NCBI GenBank assembly: GCA_947174885.1 | Contig: CAMWKO010000007.1 | Span: 1-64,000, forward strand | Length of the DNA stretch: 64,000 nucleotides | Direction: 5' to 3' | Source of the DNA: an uncultured Clostridia bacterium | GTDB taxonomy: Bacteria; Bacillota; Clostridia; Lachnospirales; Lachnospiraceae | Shown here: piece by piece, positions 17,300 through 26,796 of the stretch | Position numbering within the stretch: the stretch's first letter is position 1 | Layout of the letters: every line of letters starts with the position of its first letter | Made by a program: the position numbers and the translations under genes | Notes under the pieces: generated by a model | What the model saw: the letters and a program-made list of their open reading frames with translations, nothing else | What the model was told of the DNA's origin: nothing | Databases searched by the model: none

Positions 17300-20221
17300 T
17301 TGTATTTTGATATTGGTAAACTGGAAGCATATACATTAGTAAAGACCGAAAAAATTGAAGAATTAAACTCGACAGGATATTTACTTTTGCACAATAAGAC
17401 AAAGGCAAGAATTGCCGTTATGTTAAATGACGATAATAACAAAGTATTTAGTGTGGGATTTAGAACACCGGTAGAAAATAATACAGGTGTTGCTCATATT
17501 GTTGAGCATACCGTACTTTGCGGTTCTAAAAAGTATCCGTTAAAGGATCCGTTTGTAGAAGTTCTCAAAGGCTCTTTAAATACATTTATGAATGCAATGA
17601 CTTTTCCGGATAAGACTATTTATCCTATTGCAAGCTGTAATGACAAGGATTTTGACAACCTGATGGATGTGTATCTGGATGCTGTGTTTAATCCAATGAT
17701 ATATGAGAGAGAAGAAATATTCAGACAGGAGGGATGGAATTATTCCTTTAATGAGAATAATAATTTAGAGATTAACGGTATTGTATATAATGAGATGAAA
17801 GGTGTATTTTCAAAGCCTGAAGAAATCATTATGAGTAAGGCTATGGCTAATTTATTTCCTGATAATAACTATGGTTATGAATCAGGAGGTGATCCTAAGT
17901 ACATTCCGGAGCTGACATATGAGGATTATCTGTCTTTTCATAAGAGATACTATCATCCGTCAAACTCCTTTATATTCCTTTACGGAGATTTAGACGTAAA
18001 CAGCAAGCTTGAGTATATTGATAGAGAATATTTATCAAAATTTGACTATTTGGAAATTGATTCAACAATAAAGGATCAGAAACCTTTTGAAGAAGTAAAG
18101 ATATGTACAGACTACTATCCGATAGGAGAGGAGGAGACAGAGGAAAACAAAACTTATCTGGCATACCTTATGACAGCAGGTAAGGGCGTGGATAAGAATT
18201 TATACTATGCAATGAAGGTACTTGATTATGCACTTATATCCATGTCAGGTGCACCTATAAAGAAGTCTCTTATTGATGCAGGAATTGGAACTGATGTATA
18301 TGGTGGTGAGCAGAATTTAAAAGAGAAATTTTTTATGCTTGTGGCTAAGTGTGCAAATGCAAATCAACTGGAGCAGTTTAGAAGCATTATAGATAAAACA
18401 TTAAAGGATATAGCAGAAAACGGAATAGATAAGGATTCGCTCAGAGCAGCACTTAATGTAATTGAATTTAATTACAGGGAGGCTGATTTTGGCTCTTATC
18501 CAAAGGGAATTTTCTATTTGTTGGATTGTTTTGAAAGCTGGCTATATGATGATAATGAGCCATTTACACATATTGCAGCGGCAGACACCTTTGAATACCT
18601 AAAGAAAATGGTAGATACAGATTATTATGAAAAGCTTATAGAAAAATATTTTATAAATAATACTCACAAGGTATTGCTTGCACTTGAACCTAAAAAGGGC
18701 ATGGCAGCAAGAGAAGATAAGGAGTTAAAGGAGCGTTTAAAAGCGTTACAGAATTCCTTAAGTGAAGAAGAGATATCTGATATAAAAAAGAAAGAAGAAA
18801 GCTTAACTGCATTTCACGAAATGCCTGAAACAGAAGAAAATCTTAATAAAATTCCGGCACTTGCCATAGAGGATATTGAGAAAAAGGCAGATAAGATTGT
18901 TATGGAAGAGAGAAAAGTCGGAAATGAAAATGTCTTATTCAGCAATATTAAAACTAATGGTATCGCATATTTAAATGTTTCGGCTAATCTTAAGGATGTA
19001 GATGAGAATCTTTTACCATATGTAGGGTTATTGAAGTATATTATAGGAAATGTAGACACGGATAAACATAACTATACGGAATTATCAAATATCATAAATA
19101 TGAATTCAGGAGGAATTGTTAATGACTTATCCTGCTATGTAAATGTAGATTGTGAAAAAGAGTACAGTATGTATTTTGATACAAATATTAAGATACTGTA
19201 TGATAAATTTGAATTTGCTTTTGATATTATTAAAGAGCTTCTGCTCGACACAAAATATATGGATGTAAAGAGAATTAAGGAGATAATAGCAGAGGCTAAG
19301 GGAGTACTGGAGGCGGCAATAATCGGCAGCGGACATATAAGAGCGATTCTTCGTGCAATGTCCAATTTCAGTGAGCCTTCCTATTATAGCGAAAAGATAT
19401 CAGGTATTGACTTTTATTTATTTGTGAAGGAATTGCATAAAAACTTTGACAGCAGAAAGGATGAGATTATTACCTGTATAAAGACTGTAGTGGATGAGCT
19501 TTTCAAGAAAGAAAACATAATGGTGCATATTACATGTGAGGAGAAAGGCTTTGCGGAATTTGAAAAAAGTTATGGTGACTTTATAAATAAATTCAGCTTT
19601 GTACCGTCTGTAAAAAAAGAGAGAAGCTTTGAACCTAAATTCATAAGTGAGGGTATAAAGACCTCGTCTACAGTTCAGTTTGTAGCAAGATGTGGTGAGT
19701 ATACTTCGGAAGGGTATAAATATAACGGACATTTCAAAGTGCTTAGTAATATTTTAGGATATGGATATCTTTGGGAAAACATCAGAGATAAGGGTGGTGC
19801 ATACGGATGTATGTATAATCCGTCAAGAAGCGGAAAGATAAGCCTGGCATCCTATAGAGATCCTAAACTTAGGGAAACAAATGAAATATATGACGGACTT
19901 CCTGAATATCTTAGAAACTTTACTGCAAATGACAGAGAAATGACCAGATATATTATTGGTGCAATCAGCAACATGGATACTCCAAAGACACCTCGTGCAA
20001 AGGGCAGTGCTTCTCTTAGTGCGTATATGACAGGAATTACAGATGAAGATATACAGAGAGAAAGAGATGAGGTATTATCAACTACAGTTGAAGATTTAAA
20101 TGAACTTTCAAAGTCCTTTGAGGCAGCATTATCCAGAGATTGCATTTGTGTAATAGGAAACAGCGAAAAAATAGAAGAAAACAGAGATATGTTTACAGAT
20201 GTAATTAATCTTTTTGACTAA
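17300..20221 (+). CDS. M16C zinc metalloprotease (presequence-protease/falcilysin-like)
   Basis: A 973-residue protein matching the length of M16C proteases. The inverted zinc motif HXXEH is HIVEHTVLCGS at about residue 75, within GVAHIVEH, and a downstream Glu region follows (NEMKGVFSKPE). The C-terminal half contains the M16C-associated region and the glycine-rich GGAYGCMYNPSRSG segment. No signal peptide, so it acts in the cytoplasm, probably on peptides. TTG start at 17300 follows AGGAGGAAAG. It ends 10 nt before era. Confidence 0.9.
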   Translation: MYFDIGKLEAYTLVKTEKIEELNSTGYLLLHNKTKARIAVMLNDDNNKVFSVGFRTPVENNTGVAHIVEHTVLCGSKKYPLKDPFVEVLKGSLNTFMNAMTFPDKTIYPIASCNDKDFDNLMDVYLDAVFNPMIYEREEIFRQEGWNYSFNENNNLEINGIVYNEMKGVFSKPEEIIMSKAMANLFPDNNYGYESGGDPKYIPELTYEDYLSFHKRYYHPSNSFIFLYGDLDVNSKLEYIDREYLSKFDYLEIDSTIKDQKPFEEVKICTDYYPIGEEETEENKTYLAYLMTAGKGVDKNLYYAMKVLDYALISMSGAPIKKSLIDAGIGTDVYGGEQNLKEKFFMLVAKCANANQLEQFRSIIDKTLKDIAENGIDKDSLRAALNVIEFNYREADFGSYPKGIFYLLDCFESWLYDDNEPFTHIAAADTFEYLKKMVDTDYYEKLIEKYFINNTHKVLLALEPKKGMAAREDKELKERLKALQNSLSEEEISDIKKKEESLTAFHEMPETEENLNKIPALAIEDIEKKADKIVMEERKVGNENVLFSNIKTNGIAYLNVSANLKDVDENLLPYVGLLKYIIGNVDTDKHNYTELSNIINMNSGGIVNDLSCYVNVDCEKEYSMYFDTNIKILYDKFEFAFDIIKELLLDTKYMDVKRIKEIIAEAKGVLEAAIIGSGHIRAILRAMSNFSEPSYYSEKISGIDFYLFVKELHKNFDSRKDEIITCIKTVVDELFKKENIMVHITCEEKGFAEFEKSYGDFINKFSFVPSVKKERSFEPKFISEGIKTSSTVQFVARCGEYTSEGYKYNGHFKVLSNILGYGYLWENIRDKGGAYGCMYNPSRSGKISLASYRDPKLRETNEIYDGLPEYLRNFTANDREMTRYIIGAISNMDTPKTPRAKGSASLSAYMTGITDEDIQRERDEVLSTTVEDLNELSKSFEAALSRDCICVIGNSEKIEENRDMFTDVINLFD

Positions 20222-20231
20222 TGGAGGAAAA

Positions 20232-21140
20232 ATGGAAGAAAACAACAGGAAATCGGGATTTGTAACTCTTATAGGGAGGCCTAATGTCGGTAAAAGCACG
20301 CTTATGAACAGACTTATCGGCCAGAAAATTGCAATTACCTCCAATAAACCACAGACTACAAGAAACAGAATACAGACTGTATATACAAGTGATGAGGGAC
20401 AGATTGTATTTCTTGATACACCGGGTATTCATAAGGCTAAAAATAAGCTGGGTGAATATATGGTGAATGTGGCAGAAAAGACTTTAAACGAGGTAGATGT
20501 TATTTTATGGCTGGTAGAGCCTACAAATTTTATAGGTGCAGGAGAAAGGCATATTGCCGAGCAGCTTGAAAAATCAAAGACACCAAAGTTTTTAATTATT
20601 AATAAAGTTGATACTGTAAAAAAGGATGAGATTTTACAGTTTATTGATACTTACAGGAAGCTGATGGATTTTGATGAAATCATCCCGGTATCAGCACTTA
20701 AGGGTACAAATACTGATGAAATTATTAGTGAGATATTCAGATATCTTCCATATGGTCCGATGTTTTTTGATGAGGATACTGTTACAGACCAGCCTATGCG
20801 CCAGATTGCAGCAGAAATCATCAGAGAAAAAGCACTTAGATGTCTGGACGAAGAAATTCCTCATGGTATTGCGGTTTATATTGACAGAATGCAGGAACGG
20901 AAGACAAATGACATTATAGATATTGATGCCACGATTGTTTGCGAAAGAGAGTCGCACAAAGGAATTGTTATAGGAAAGCAGGGACAGATGCTAAAGAAAA
21001 TCGGTCAGCAGGCAAGATATGAGCTGGAAAAGATGATGGAAATAAAAATAAATTTAAAGCTGTGGGTTAAGGTAAGAAAAGAGTGGAGAGACAGCGATAT
21101 ACAGCTTAAGAATTTTGGATATAATTCAAAAGAATTTTAG
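20232..21140 (+). CDS. era: GTPase Era
   Basis: A 302-residue GTPase with a C-terminal KH domain; Era assists 16S rRNA maturation and 30S assembly. G1 GRPNVGKST, G2 region KPQTTRNR, G3 DTPGIHK, G4 NKVD and G5 SALKGTN are visible. The KH motif is in GIVIGKQGQMLKKIG. The track opens at TTG 20214, inside the previous gene; ATG 20232 is preceded by TGGAGG and gives the standard length. It is followed by yqzL- and recO-like genes, the usual Firmicutes order. Confidence 0.95.
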   Translation: MEENNRKSGFVTLIGRPNVGKSTLMNRLIGQKIAITSNKPQTTRNRIQTVYTSDEGQIVFLDTPGIHKAKNKLGEYMVNVAEKTLNEVDVILWLVEPTNFIGAGERHIAEQLEKSKTPKFLIINKVDTVKKDEILQFIDTYRKLMDFDEIIPVSALKGTNTDEIISEIFRYLPYGPMFFDEDTVTDQPMRQIAAEIIREKALRCLDEEIPHGIAVYIDRMQERKTNDIIDIDATIVCERESHKGIVIGKQGQMLKKIGQQARYELEKMMEIKINLKLWVKVRKEWRDSDIQLKNFGYNSKEF

Positions 21141-21237
21141 TAAATGTATTTTCATCATCACATGAATTGGAAATAATTATATGTTTTTTATATGTTTCAT
21201 TTAGGTAAACTAATATTGTTCGGTAAGTTTTTATAAC

Positions 21238-21299
21238 TTAAAACTGATTAGACTGTAAATAACCGAAAGGAATGATTTTAGCCGTAATAATCAGTTTTA
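21238..21299 (+). other. Hairpin between era and yqzL
   Basis: TAAAACTGATTA and TAATCAGTTTTA form a 12-bp stem with a 37-nt loop ending before the yqzL ribosome site. Termination or processing role possible; there is only a short T tail. Confidence 0.4.
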
Positions 21300-21345
21300 T
21301 TAAGACAGATAAAATTATTTATATGAGCTGTATTAGGAGGTAATT

Positions 21346-21555
21346 ATGGAACATATGGGAACAAGCGGGGCAATGGACAGAAACAGCGATTACGAAAACC
21401 GTGCCTATGGAGAGCGGGCAAATGAATTTTATGATGGCAGAGAGGGTAATGAGGTTTTGCAGGCTGCGTGGAATTTATTCGGTCTTACAGGCTCTATTGA
21501 GGAGTATATGCTTATAAAGGAAATTGAAAGAAGAAATGAACCCGGATTAAAATAG
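21346..21555 (+). CDS. YqzL-like small protein with N-terminal extension
   Basis: A 69-residue protein. The last ~35 residues (AWNLFGLTGSIEEYMLIKEI) match the YqzL pattern found between era and recO in Bacillus, where the protein is about 47 residues; here a hydrophilic N-terminal extension of about 30 residues (SDYENRAYGERANEFYDG) precedes it. Function is unknown. The start follows TTAGGAGGTAATT. Position between era and recO supports the assignment. Confidence 0.75.
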   Translation: MEHMGTSGAMDRNSDYENRAYGERANEFYDGREGNEVLQAAWNLFGLTGSIEEYMLIKEIERRNEPGLK

Positions 21556-21568
21556 CTTTAAAAGGCAG

Positions 21569-22312
21569 GTGACAGGTGTGGTAAACCAGCTTACCCTTAC
21601 AGGAATGGTACTAAGTGCCACACCTGTAAATGAATATGATAAGCGTTTGGTAATACTTACAAAGGAAAGAGGAAAGATTACGGCATTTGCAAAGGGTGCA
21701 AGGAGACCTCACAGTCAGTATGTGGCAGGCTCAAGACCACTTTCCTTTGGAGAATTTACCGTATATGAGGGCAGAACGGCATATAATTTAATTGGAATAA
21801 ATATAAAAAACTACTTTGAAGAAATTGCCGCAGATATTGATAATGTCTACTATGGCTTTTATTTTTTGGAAATGGCTGACTATTATTCAAGTGAAAATAT
21901 AGAAGCAACACAGCTGCTGAATCTTTTATATGTGTCACTAAAGGCACTGATGAACCCTGCAATTCCAAATGAACTTATACGAAGGATTTATGAACTTAAA
22001 ATACTAACCATAAACGGAGAATATCCGGAGGTATTTAATTGTGTAGGATGTGGAAGTAAAGAAAAACTAAAATATTTTTCTTCAAAATCTGACGGAGCAT
22101 TGTGTGAAGAATGTGCAAGTGTGGACAGTGACTGCATTGAGCTTAATACATCTACATTTTATACAATGCAGTACATAGTTTCGGCAACGCTTGATAAATT
22201 ATATAATTTTAACGTATCAGAGGAGGTATTAGGCGAGCTTAGAATGGTTCTGGTCAGGTTTATGAAGAAGCATATAGATAAGGAATTTAAGTCAGAGGAG
22301 CTTTTGATATGA
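21569..22312 (+). CDS. recO: DNA repair protein RecO
   Basis: A 247-residue protein with the N-terminal OB fold ([37 protein letters not shown]), a helical middle and a zinc-binding region with Cys residues in FNCVGCGSK and LCEECAS. RecO anneals SSB-coated DNA and loads RecA with RecR. The start is either GTG 21569 (track) or GTG 21578; the latter has AGGTGA at better spacing. It overlaps dtd by 4 nt. Confidence 0.93.
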   Translation: MTGVVNQLTLTGMVLSATPVNEYDKRLVILTKERGKITAFAKGARRPHSQYVAGSRPLSFGEFTVYEGRTAYNLIGINIKNYFEEIAADIDNVYYGFYFLEMADYYSSENIEATQLLNLLYVSLKALMNPAIPNELIRRIYELKILTINGEYPEVFNCVGCGSKEKLKYFSSKSDGALCEECASVDSDCIELNTSTFYTMQYIVSATLDKLYNFNVSEEVLGELRMVLVRFMKKHIDKEFKSEELLI

Positions 22313-22755
22313 AGTTTGTAATACAGAGAGTTAAAAGAGCCAGTGTAAGTGTAGACGGCGAAACAGTAGGTAAGATTAATAAGGGTTTTTTAGTGTTAAT
22401 CGGAGTATCAGGTGAAGATACAAAGGAAATAGCAGATAAAATGATTAAAAAACTGATAGGAATGAGGATTTTTTCTGATGATGAGGGGAAGATTAACCTT
22501 AATCTTGAAAGTGTAGGTGGCGGACTTTTACTGGTTTCACAGTTTACGCTGTATGCAGACTGCAAAAAGGGAAACCGTCCCTCCTTTGTAAATGCAGGTA
22601 CACCTGATATGGCAAATGAAATATATGAGTACATAGTATCAGAGTGCAGAAAAAATATAGAAGTAGTGGAAACAGGCGTATTTGGAGCTCATATGGATGT
22701 TGAACTTCTAAATGACGGACCGTTTACAATTTTGCTTGACAGCAGAGAGCTGTAA
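22309..22755 (+). CDS. dtd: D-aminoacyl-tRNA deacylase
   Basis: A 148-residue protein of the usual DTD length. It starts [18 protein letters not shown] and has the [17 protein letters not shown] active-site segment and NAGTPDMA (the Gly-cisPro-type motif region). It removes D-amino acids (and glycine from tRNA-Ala) from tRNA. ATGA overlap with recO indicates coupling. Confidence 0.95.
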   Translation: MKFVIQRVKRASVSVDGETVGKINKGFLVLIGVSGEDTKEIADKMIKKLIGMRIFSDDEGKINLNLESVGGGLLLVSQFTLYADCKKGNRPSFVNAGTPDMANEIYEYIVSECRKNIEVVETGVFGAHMDVELLNDGPFTILLDSREL

Positions 22756-22781
22756 TATTTATTCCTACGGGTAGTGATATA

Positions 22782-22845
22782 ACATCGAGTTGTCCACAAC
22801 TCGATGTGCCGAGGGCATAAAATCTGCGATTTTATCCACGAGGCA
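22782..22845. repeat. Interspersed double-hairpin repeat, family 2, copy 1
   Basis: ACATCGAGTTG/CAACTCGATGT hairpin followed by a TAAAATC/GATTTTA hairpin. The direct repeat GTAGTGATA lies on both sides (22771-22779 and 22846-22854). The second half is nearly identical to the copies at 25.8-25.95 kb. Confidence 0.8.
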
Positions 22846-22927
22846 GTAGTGATAGTATAAATTTAATATATTACTTATGATAAATGAAAAAATATATATT
22901 TTATTCTAAAATTTGAGGTGATATGTA

Positions 22928-24295
22928 ATGGATATATTATTGTTAATGCTTATTGAGTTTTTTGGAATTAGTCTGATGGGAGCTTGTTTACAAAATAAAA
23001 TTAGAATATTAAAGAATTCTCAAAATATGTTTTTTGGGTGTATAGGCGGTTTAGTTACATATTTTTTAAAATTACCTGTTGCTTTCATAATTGCTGTTTG
23101 GATTCTTTGTATTATAATTTCTCATATTGTATTTAGTAAATTTATCAGTAAGAATATTTTTGATATAAAGTCTGAGAAGATATTAAGACTGATAATATCC
23201 TTTTCTGTAATTGTAATGATATTTGGCTTTTTTATTTCGATGCTTATGCAAGTAGGCATGAATAATATCTTTTATAATCCTATATTATATATTTTTCTAA
23301 TTCTTTTTGCAGTTAGTGTAATTGGCGGTATTAAAAGATTATCTTCACTTATAGATATGGTTACTAAGTATAATCCGGACGGTTCTCAGGAAGAAGATAC
23401 TGTTAAAATTTTTGAACAGAACTTAAAGGAAGGTTCTGATAAAACCGCTGACACTTTAATTGCAGAAAAGTCAGAATATAATTCTGTATATGATAATTAC
23501 CATGCAGAAAAGTTAGAATACAATTCTGTATATGATAATTACCATGCAGAAAATACGGAAAATAATGATGTATATAGTAATTACTATACAGAAAGCTCAG
23601 AAAATAATTCTGCATATGGTAATTACTATACAGAAAACCCGGAAAATAATTCTGCATATGGTAATTACTATACAGAAAACCCGGAAAATAATTTTGTATA
23701 TGGCAATTACTATGCAGAAGATTTGAAAAATAATTCTGTATATAGTGATTATTATGCAGAAAAGCAAAATAGTAATTCAAGTATATTTGAGGAAAAGAAA
23801 AAGAACATAGCTGAGATTATAATGCCGGTTTCTTTTGTTATGCTAGGAATAATTATAATAATTATTGGAATTTATAATCAGTATAAAAATACAATGTTTT
23901 TTAAACATGCAGAGAGAACAGTTGCTATTGTAACTAATATAAAAAGAATTGATAATCATAATTCTAAATCGCGTTATTCGTATTATTGTGATGTAAAATA
24001 TGAAATCGATGGAACGATATATGAAGGTACTTTAAGAATTAGTAGTGATGGATATTATCAGATAAAAAATATAACAGAATCCGGATTAGATGCAGATATG
24101 CTTATATATTATAATTTATATGATTATAATGATATTAGATTGGGGATGGAAAATAATTACGTTATGATTATAATTGGAATATTGTGGACAATAATTAGCA
24201 TACTATTATTTCATTTTATAAATAAAAATGAAAAGGGTAAGCATAACATACATACTCTGAACAATAAAAGAATTCAGTATTATAAGATAAAATAA
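22928..24295 (+). CDS. DUF3592-like membrane protein with a 14-residue repeat domain
   Basis: A 455-residue protein: N-terminal helices (about residues 1-25, 38-75, 88-110, 118-138), a hydrophilic middle of seven 14-residue repeats such as ENNSAYGNYYTENP (residues ~183-280), a helix near residue 310, a short extracytoplasmic domain (AIVTNIKRIDNHNSKSRYSY and CDVKYEIDGTIYEGTLRI) resembling DUF3592, and a final helix. No known function. The repeats are rich in Asn, Tyr and acidic residues, and could be low-complexity and phase-separating or a spacer; that is inference. The start follows GAGGTGATATGTA. Confidence 0.7.
   Translation: MDILLLMLIEFFGISLMGACLQNKIRILKNSQNMFFGCIGGLVTYFLKLPVAFIIAVWILCIIISHIVFSKFISKNIFDIKSEKILRLIISFSVIVMIFGFFISMLMQVGMNNIFYNPILYIFLILFAVSVIGGIKRLSSLIDMVTKYNPDGSQEEDTVKIFEQNLKEGSDKTADTLIAEKSEYNSVYDNYHAEKLEYNSVYDNYHAENTENNDVYSNYYTESSENNSAYGNYYTENPENNSAYGNYYTENPENNFVYGNYYAEDLKNNSVYSDYYAEKQNSNSSIFEEKKKNIAEIIMPVSFVMLGIIIIIIGIYNQYKNTMFFKHAERTVAIVTNIKRIDNHNSKSRYSYYCDVKYEIDGTIYEGTLRISSDGYYQIKNITESGLDADMLIYYNLYDYNDIRLGMENNYVMIIIGILWTIISILLFHFINKNEKGKHNIHTLNNKRIQYYKIK
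23474..23767 (+). repeat. Seven tandem 42-bp coding repeats
   Basis: Seven in-frame 42-bp units code for 14-residue repeats (pattern E-N-N-S-x-Y-x-N-Y-Y-x-E-x-x). Two neighbouring units are virtually identical at the DNA level, suggesting recent copy-number change. The antisense shadow ORF 23403..23780 is explained by this repeat. Confidence 0.95.
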
Positions 24296-24430
24296 CCCTT
24301 AAAACAAAAATACAAAAACTCTGCGGTTATTAAAAATTAGAAAACTCAATTATAAATTTTATTGAAATATAAAAGGTCTGAGAGTATAATACTTAAATCA
24401 ATGATTATAGGATAGGAGAGAAATAAAATC

Positions 24431-25828
24431 ATGGAAAAAACAATGGATAAAATTGTTGCACTTGCAAAGGCAAGAGGATTTGTATATCCGGGTTCGGAAA
24501 TCTATGGAGGACTAGCTAATACTTGGGATTATGGTAATCTTGGAGTAGAGCTTAAAAATAATGTAAAAAAAGCCTGGTGGTCAAAATTCATTCAGGAAAA
24601 TCCATATAATGTAGGTGTGGATTGTGCTATTCTTATGAATCCACAGACCTGGGTTGCTTCAGGACACTTAGGAGGTTTTGCAGATCCGCTTATGGATTGT
24701 AAAGCATGTAAGGAAAGATTCAGAGCCGATAAGCTTATTGAAGACTATATGGAAGAAAACGGAATTACAATAGAAGGCTCTGTAGATGCCTGGTCAAATG
24801 AAGAAATGCAAAACTACATAGAAGAAAAAAATATCTGTTGTCCGTCCTGCGGTAAACATGATTTTACGGAAATCCGTCAGTTTAATCTTATGTTTAAAAC
24901 CTTTCAGGGAGTAACTGAGGATGCAAAAAATACAGTATACCTAAGACCGGAAACTGCGCAGGGTATCTTTGTCAATTTCAAGAACGTTCAAAGAACCTCC
25001 AGAAAGAAAATTCCATTCGGAATCGGTCAGATAGGTAAATCATTTAGAAATGAAATTACACCGGGTAATTTCACTTTCAGAACAAGAGAATTTGAGCAGA
25101 TGGAATTGGAATTTTTCTGTGAACCGGGAACAGACTTAGAGTGGTTTGCATATTGGAAAGATTTCTGTATTAACTGGTTAAAAGCACTTGGCATGAAAGA
25201 TGATGAAATGAGGGCAAGAGACCATTCACCGGAGGAACTTTGTTTTTATAGCAAGGCTACAACAGATATTGAATTCTTATTCCCATTTGGCTGGGGTGAG
25301 CTTTGGGGTATTGCCGACAGAACGGATTATGACCTTACACAGCACCAGAATACTTCAGGTGAACCAATGGATTACTTTGATGATGAGAAGAAGGAAAAAT
25401 ATATTCCGTATGTTATCGAGCCTTCGCTTGGTGCAGACAGAGTAACATTAGCTTTTCTTTGTGCTGCATATGACGAAGAAGAGCTTGAGGGCGGAGATGT
25501 AAGAACAGTGCTTCATTTCCATCCTGCACTTGCACCTGTAAAGATTGGTGTATTACCGCTTTCAAAGAAGCTTAATGAGGGTGCGGAAAAAATCTTTATG
25601 GAGCTTTCAAAGAAGTACAACTGTGAATTTGATGACAGAGGAAATATCGGAAAGAGATACAGAAGACAGGATGAAATAGGTACACCTTTCTGTATTACTT
25701 ATGACTTTGAATCTGAAACGGACGGATGTGTAACCGTAAGAGACAGAGATACAATGGAACAGGAAAGAGTAAAGATTGAGGATTTAAAATCATATTTTGA
25801 ACAGAAGTTTGAAATAGCACTGAGTTGA
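24431..25828 (+). CDS. glyS: Glycyl-tRNA synthetase, dimeric type
   Basis: A 465-residue class II synthetase charging tRNA-Gly, the homodimeric eukaryote-like (GlyQS) type. Visible: N-terminal [20 protein letters not shown], a zinc-like CPSCG and DCKACKERF pair, motif 2 region [14 protein letters not shown] and [19 protein letters not shown], and motif 3 [14 protein letters not shown], then the anticodon-binding domain. Start ATG 24431 follows AGGAGAGAAATAAAATC; an alternative ATG is at 24443. The last codons and the stop lie inside a family-2 repeat, so the repeat supplies the C-terminus. Confidence 0.95.
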   Translation: MEKTMDKIVALAKARGFVYPGSEIYGGLANTWDYGNLGVELKNNVKKAWWSKFIQENPYNVGVDCAILMNPQTWVASGHLGGFADPLMDCKACKERFRADKLIEDYMEENGITIEGSVDAWSNEEMQNYIEEKNICCPSCGKHDFTEIRQFNLMFKTFQGVTEDAKNTVYLRPETAQGIFVNFKNVQRTSRKKIPFGIGQIGKSFRNEITPGNFTFRTREFEQMELEFFCEPGTDLEWFAYWKDFCINWLKALGMKDDEMRARDHSPEELCFYSKATTDIEFLFPFGWGELWGIADRTDYDLTQHQNTSGEPMDYFDDEKKEKYIPYVIEPSLGADRVTLAFLCAAYDEEELEGGDVRTVLHFHPALAPVKIGVLPLSKKLNEGAEKIFMELSKKYNCEFDDRGNIGKRYRRQDEIGTPFCITYDFESETDGCVTVRDRDTMEQERVKIEDLKSYFEQKFEIALS

Positions 25829-25881
25829 GAAGCAACTCAGTGCGCCGAGTGCATAAAATCTGTGATTTTATCCACGAGGAA
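25812..25881. repeat. Interspersed double-hairpin repeat, family 2, copy 2
   Basis: GCACTGAGTTG/CAACTCAGTGC hairpin followed by TAAAATC/GATTTTA. It overlaps the 3' end of glyS and is tandem with copy 3 at a 70-bp period. Confidence 0.85.
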
Positions 25882-25949
25882 AAATAGCACTGAGTTGAGA
25901 AGCAACTCAGTGCGCTGAGTGCATAAAATCTATGATTTTATCCACTCAG
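25882..25949. repeat. Interspersed double-hairpin repeat, family 2, copy 3
   Basis: Nearly identical to copy 2 for about 60 bases, differing by a few substitutions (CGCTGAGT, CTATGATT, CCACTCAGC). Probably acts as terminator for glyS, although the T-run is weak. Confidence 0.85.
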
Positions 25950-26106
25950 CAAAATATTCTTAGTATTCTTTGGCATATCAAAAGTAATTTATAAGCATAA
26001 GCTTGCAAAATCAAAGCGAAATTTAGAACAAAATAATGGGCAGTATATTAAAAATAAAAATTTGTAATGGAATAGAACCAAGACCTGAAAAGGAGTGAAT
26101 ATACAT

Positions 26107-26424
26107 ATGCAGGAATTTATAATATTAATATTGGATTTGCTATTGATAATAGCCCAGATAGTACTGTTAATTTATTCTATTATGAAAAAAAGAAAGAAGT
26201 ATTGGGTATGCTTATTTTCAGTAGAAGTTTTATCCGTAATTATATCTGTAGTACTTATGTATATTTACGATACTCTTCCGGGAATAGGAATTATGCCTGG
26301 ACTAACCTATTTCAGCCATTGGTTTTTGTCATTTTGGACAGCTGTTATTTCCGCAGTAATATTAATCTTATCATTAATTATAGGGATAATTATAAAACTG
26401 CTGTTAAAGAGGGATAATTCTTAA
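26107..26424 (+). CDS. Small three-helix membrane protein, unknown function
   Basis: A 105-residue protein with three predicted helices: FIILILDLLLIIAQIVLLIY, WVCLFSVEVLSVIISVVLMY and a C-terminal helix (FWTAVISAVILILSLIIGI), with basic residues between the first two and at the C-terminus. ATG 26107 lies 12 nt after AAAAGGAG; the GTG used by the track (26095) abuts that site. No family recognised. Monocistronic between glyS and ppdK. Confidence 0.6.
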   Translation: MQEFIILILDLLLIIAQIVLLIYSIMKKRKKYWVCLFSVEVLSVIISVVLMYIYDTLPGIGIMPGLTYFSHWFLSFWTAVISAVILILSLIIGIIIKLLLKRDNS

Positions 26425-26454
26425 TTAGCAGCAAAATTTAAATTTACAATGGAA

Positions 26455-26483
26455 TTGACTTAATTGGCTGAAATTGGTATAAT
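26455..26483 (+). promoter_or_regulatory. Predicted strong sigma-A promoter of ppdK
   Basis: TTGACT, a 17-nt spacer and TATAAT. The predicted start near 26490 gives a leader of about 305 nt. Confidence 0.75.
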
Positions 26484-26539
26484 TAGACAGTAAATGCATT
26501 AGTGCGCTCTTTGTGTGTGCTCTTTGCTATAAATTTTAT

Positions 26540-26733
26540 ATAAGGACAAGTCCTTATAGTGTGATACTATGGTTTAAAACGTCAAATATACTTACTATAT
26601 ACTATATATAATATTTAGAATAATATTTTATCGAATTGTATATTTAAGATTATATATAGTCAATAATGTATGATGATATTTAATCTGTTTTTATTTGATT
26701 AAATATCGGATATTATATATGGTATATAGTAAG
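26540..26733 (+). promoter_or_regulatory. Large structured leader of ppdK
   Basis: Inside the ppdK leader are a short hairpin (ATAAGGAC/GTCCTTAT at 26540-26557), a 24-nt inverted pair at 26591-26614 and 26710-26733 that matches at 23 of 24 positions (CTTACTATATAC...), and nested in it a perfect 11-bp stem GATATTTAATC/GATTAAATATC (26675-26707). It could be a regulatory or stabilising RNA fold or a DNA cruciform; I recognise no known riboswitch. Confidence 0.6.
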
Positions 26734-26796
26734 AGTGCGATGCATCTTTTAACTATAGTGTTGCAAGATAAAAGTATATTTTAGGAGGAACTTAAA

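Noticed and set aside
23474-23767. Possible CRISPR array
   Set aside because: The 42-bp units are contiguous without spacers and code in frame; they are a protein repeat.
23403-23780. 125-residue antisense ORF with repeats
   Set aside because: It is the shadow of the 42-bp tandem repeats of the membrane protein on the other strand.
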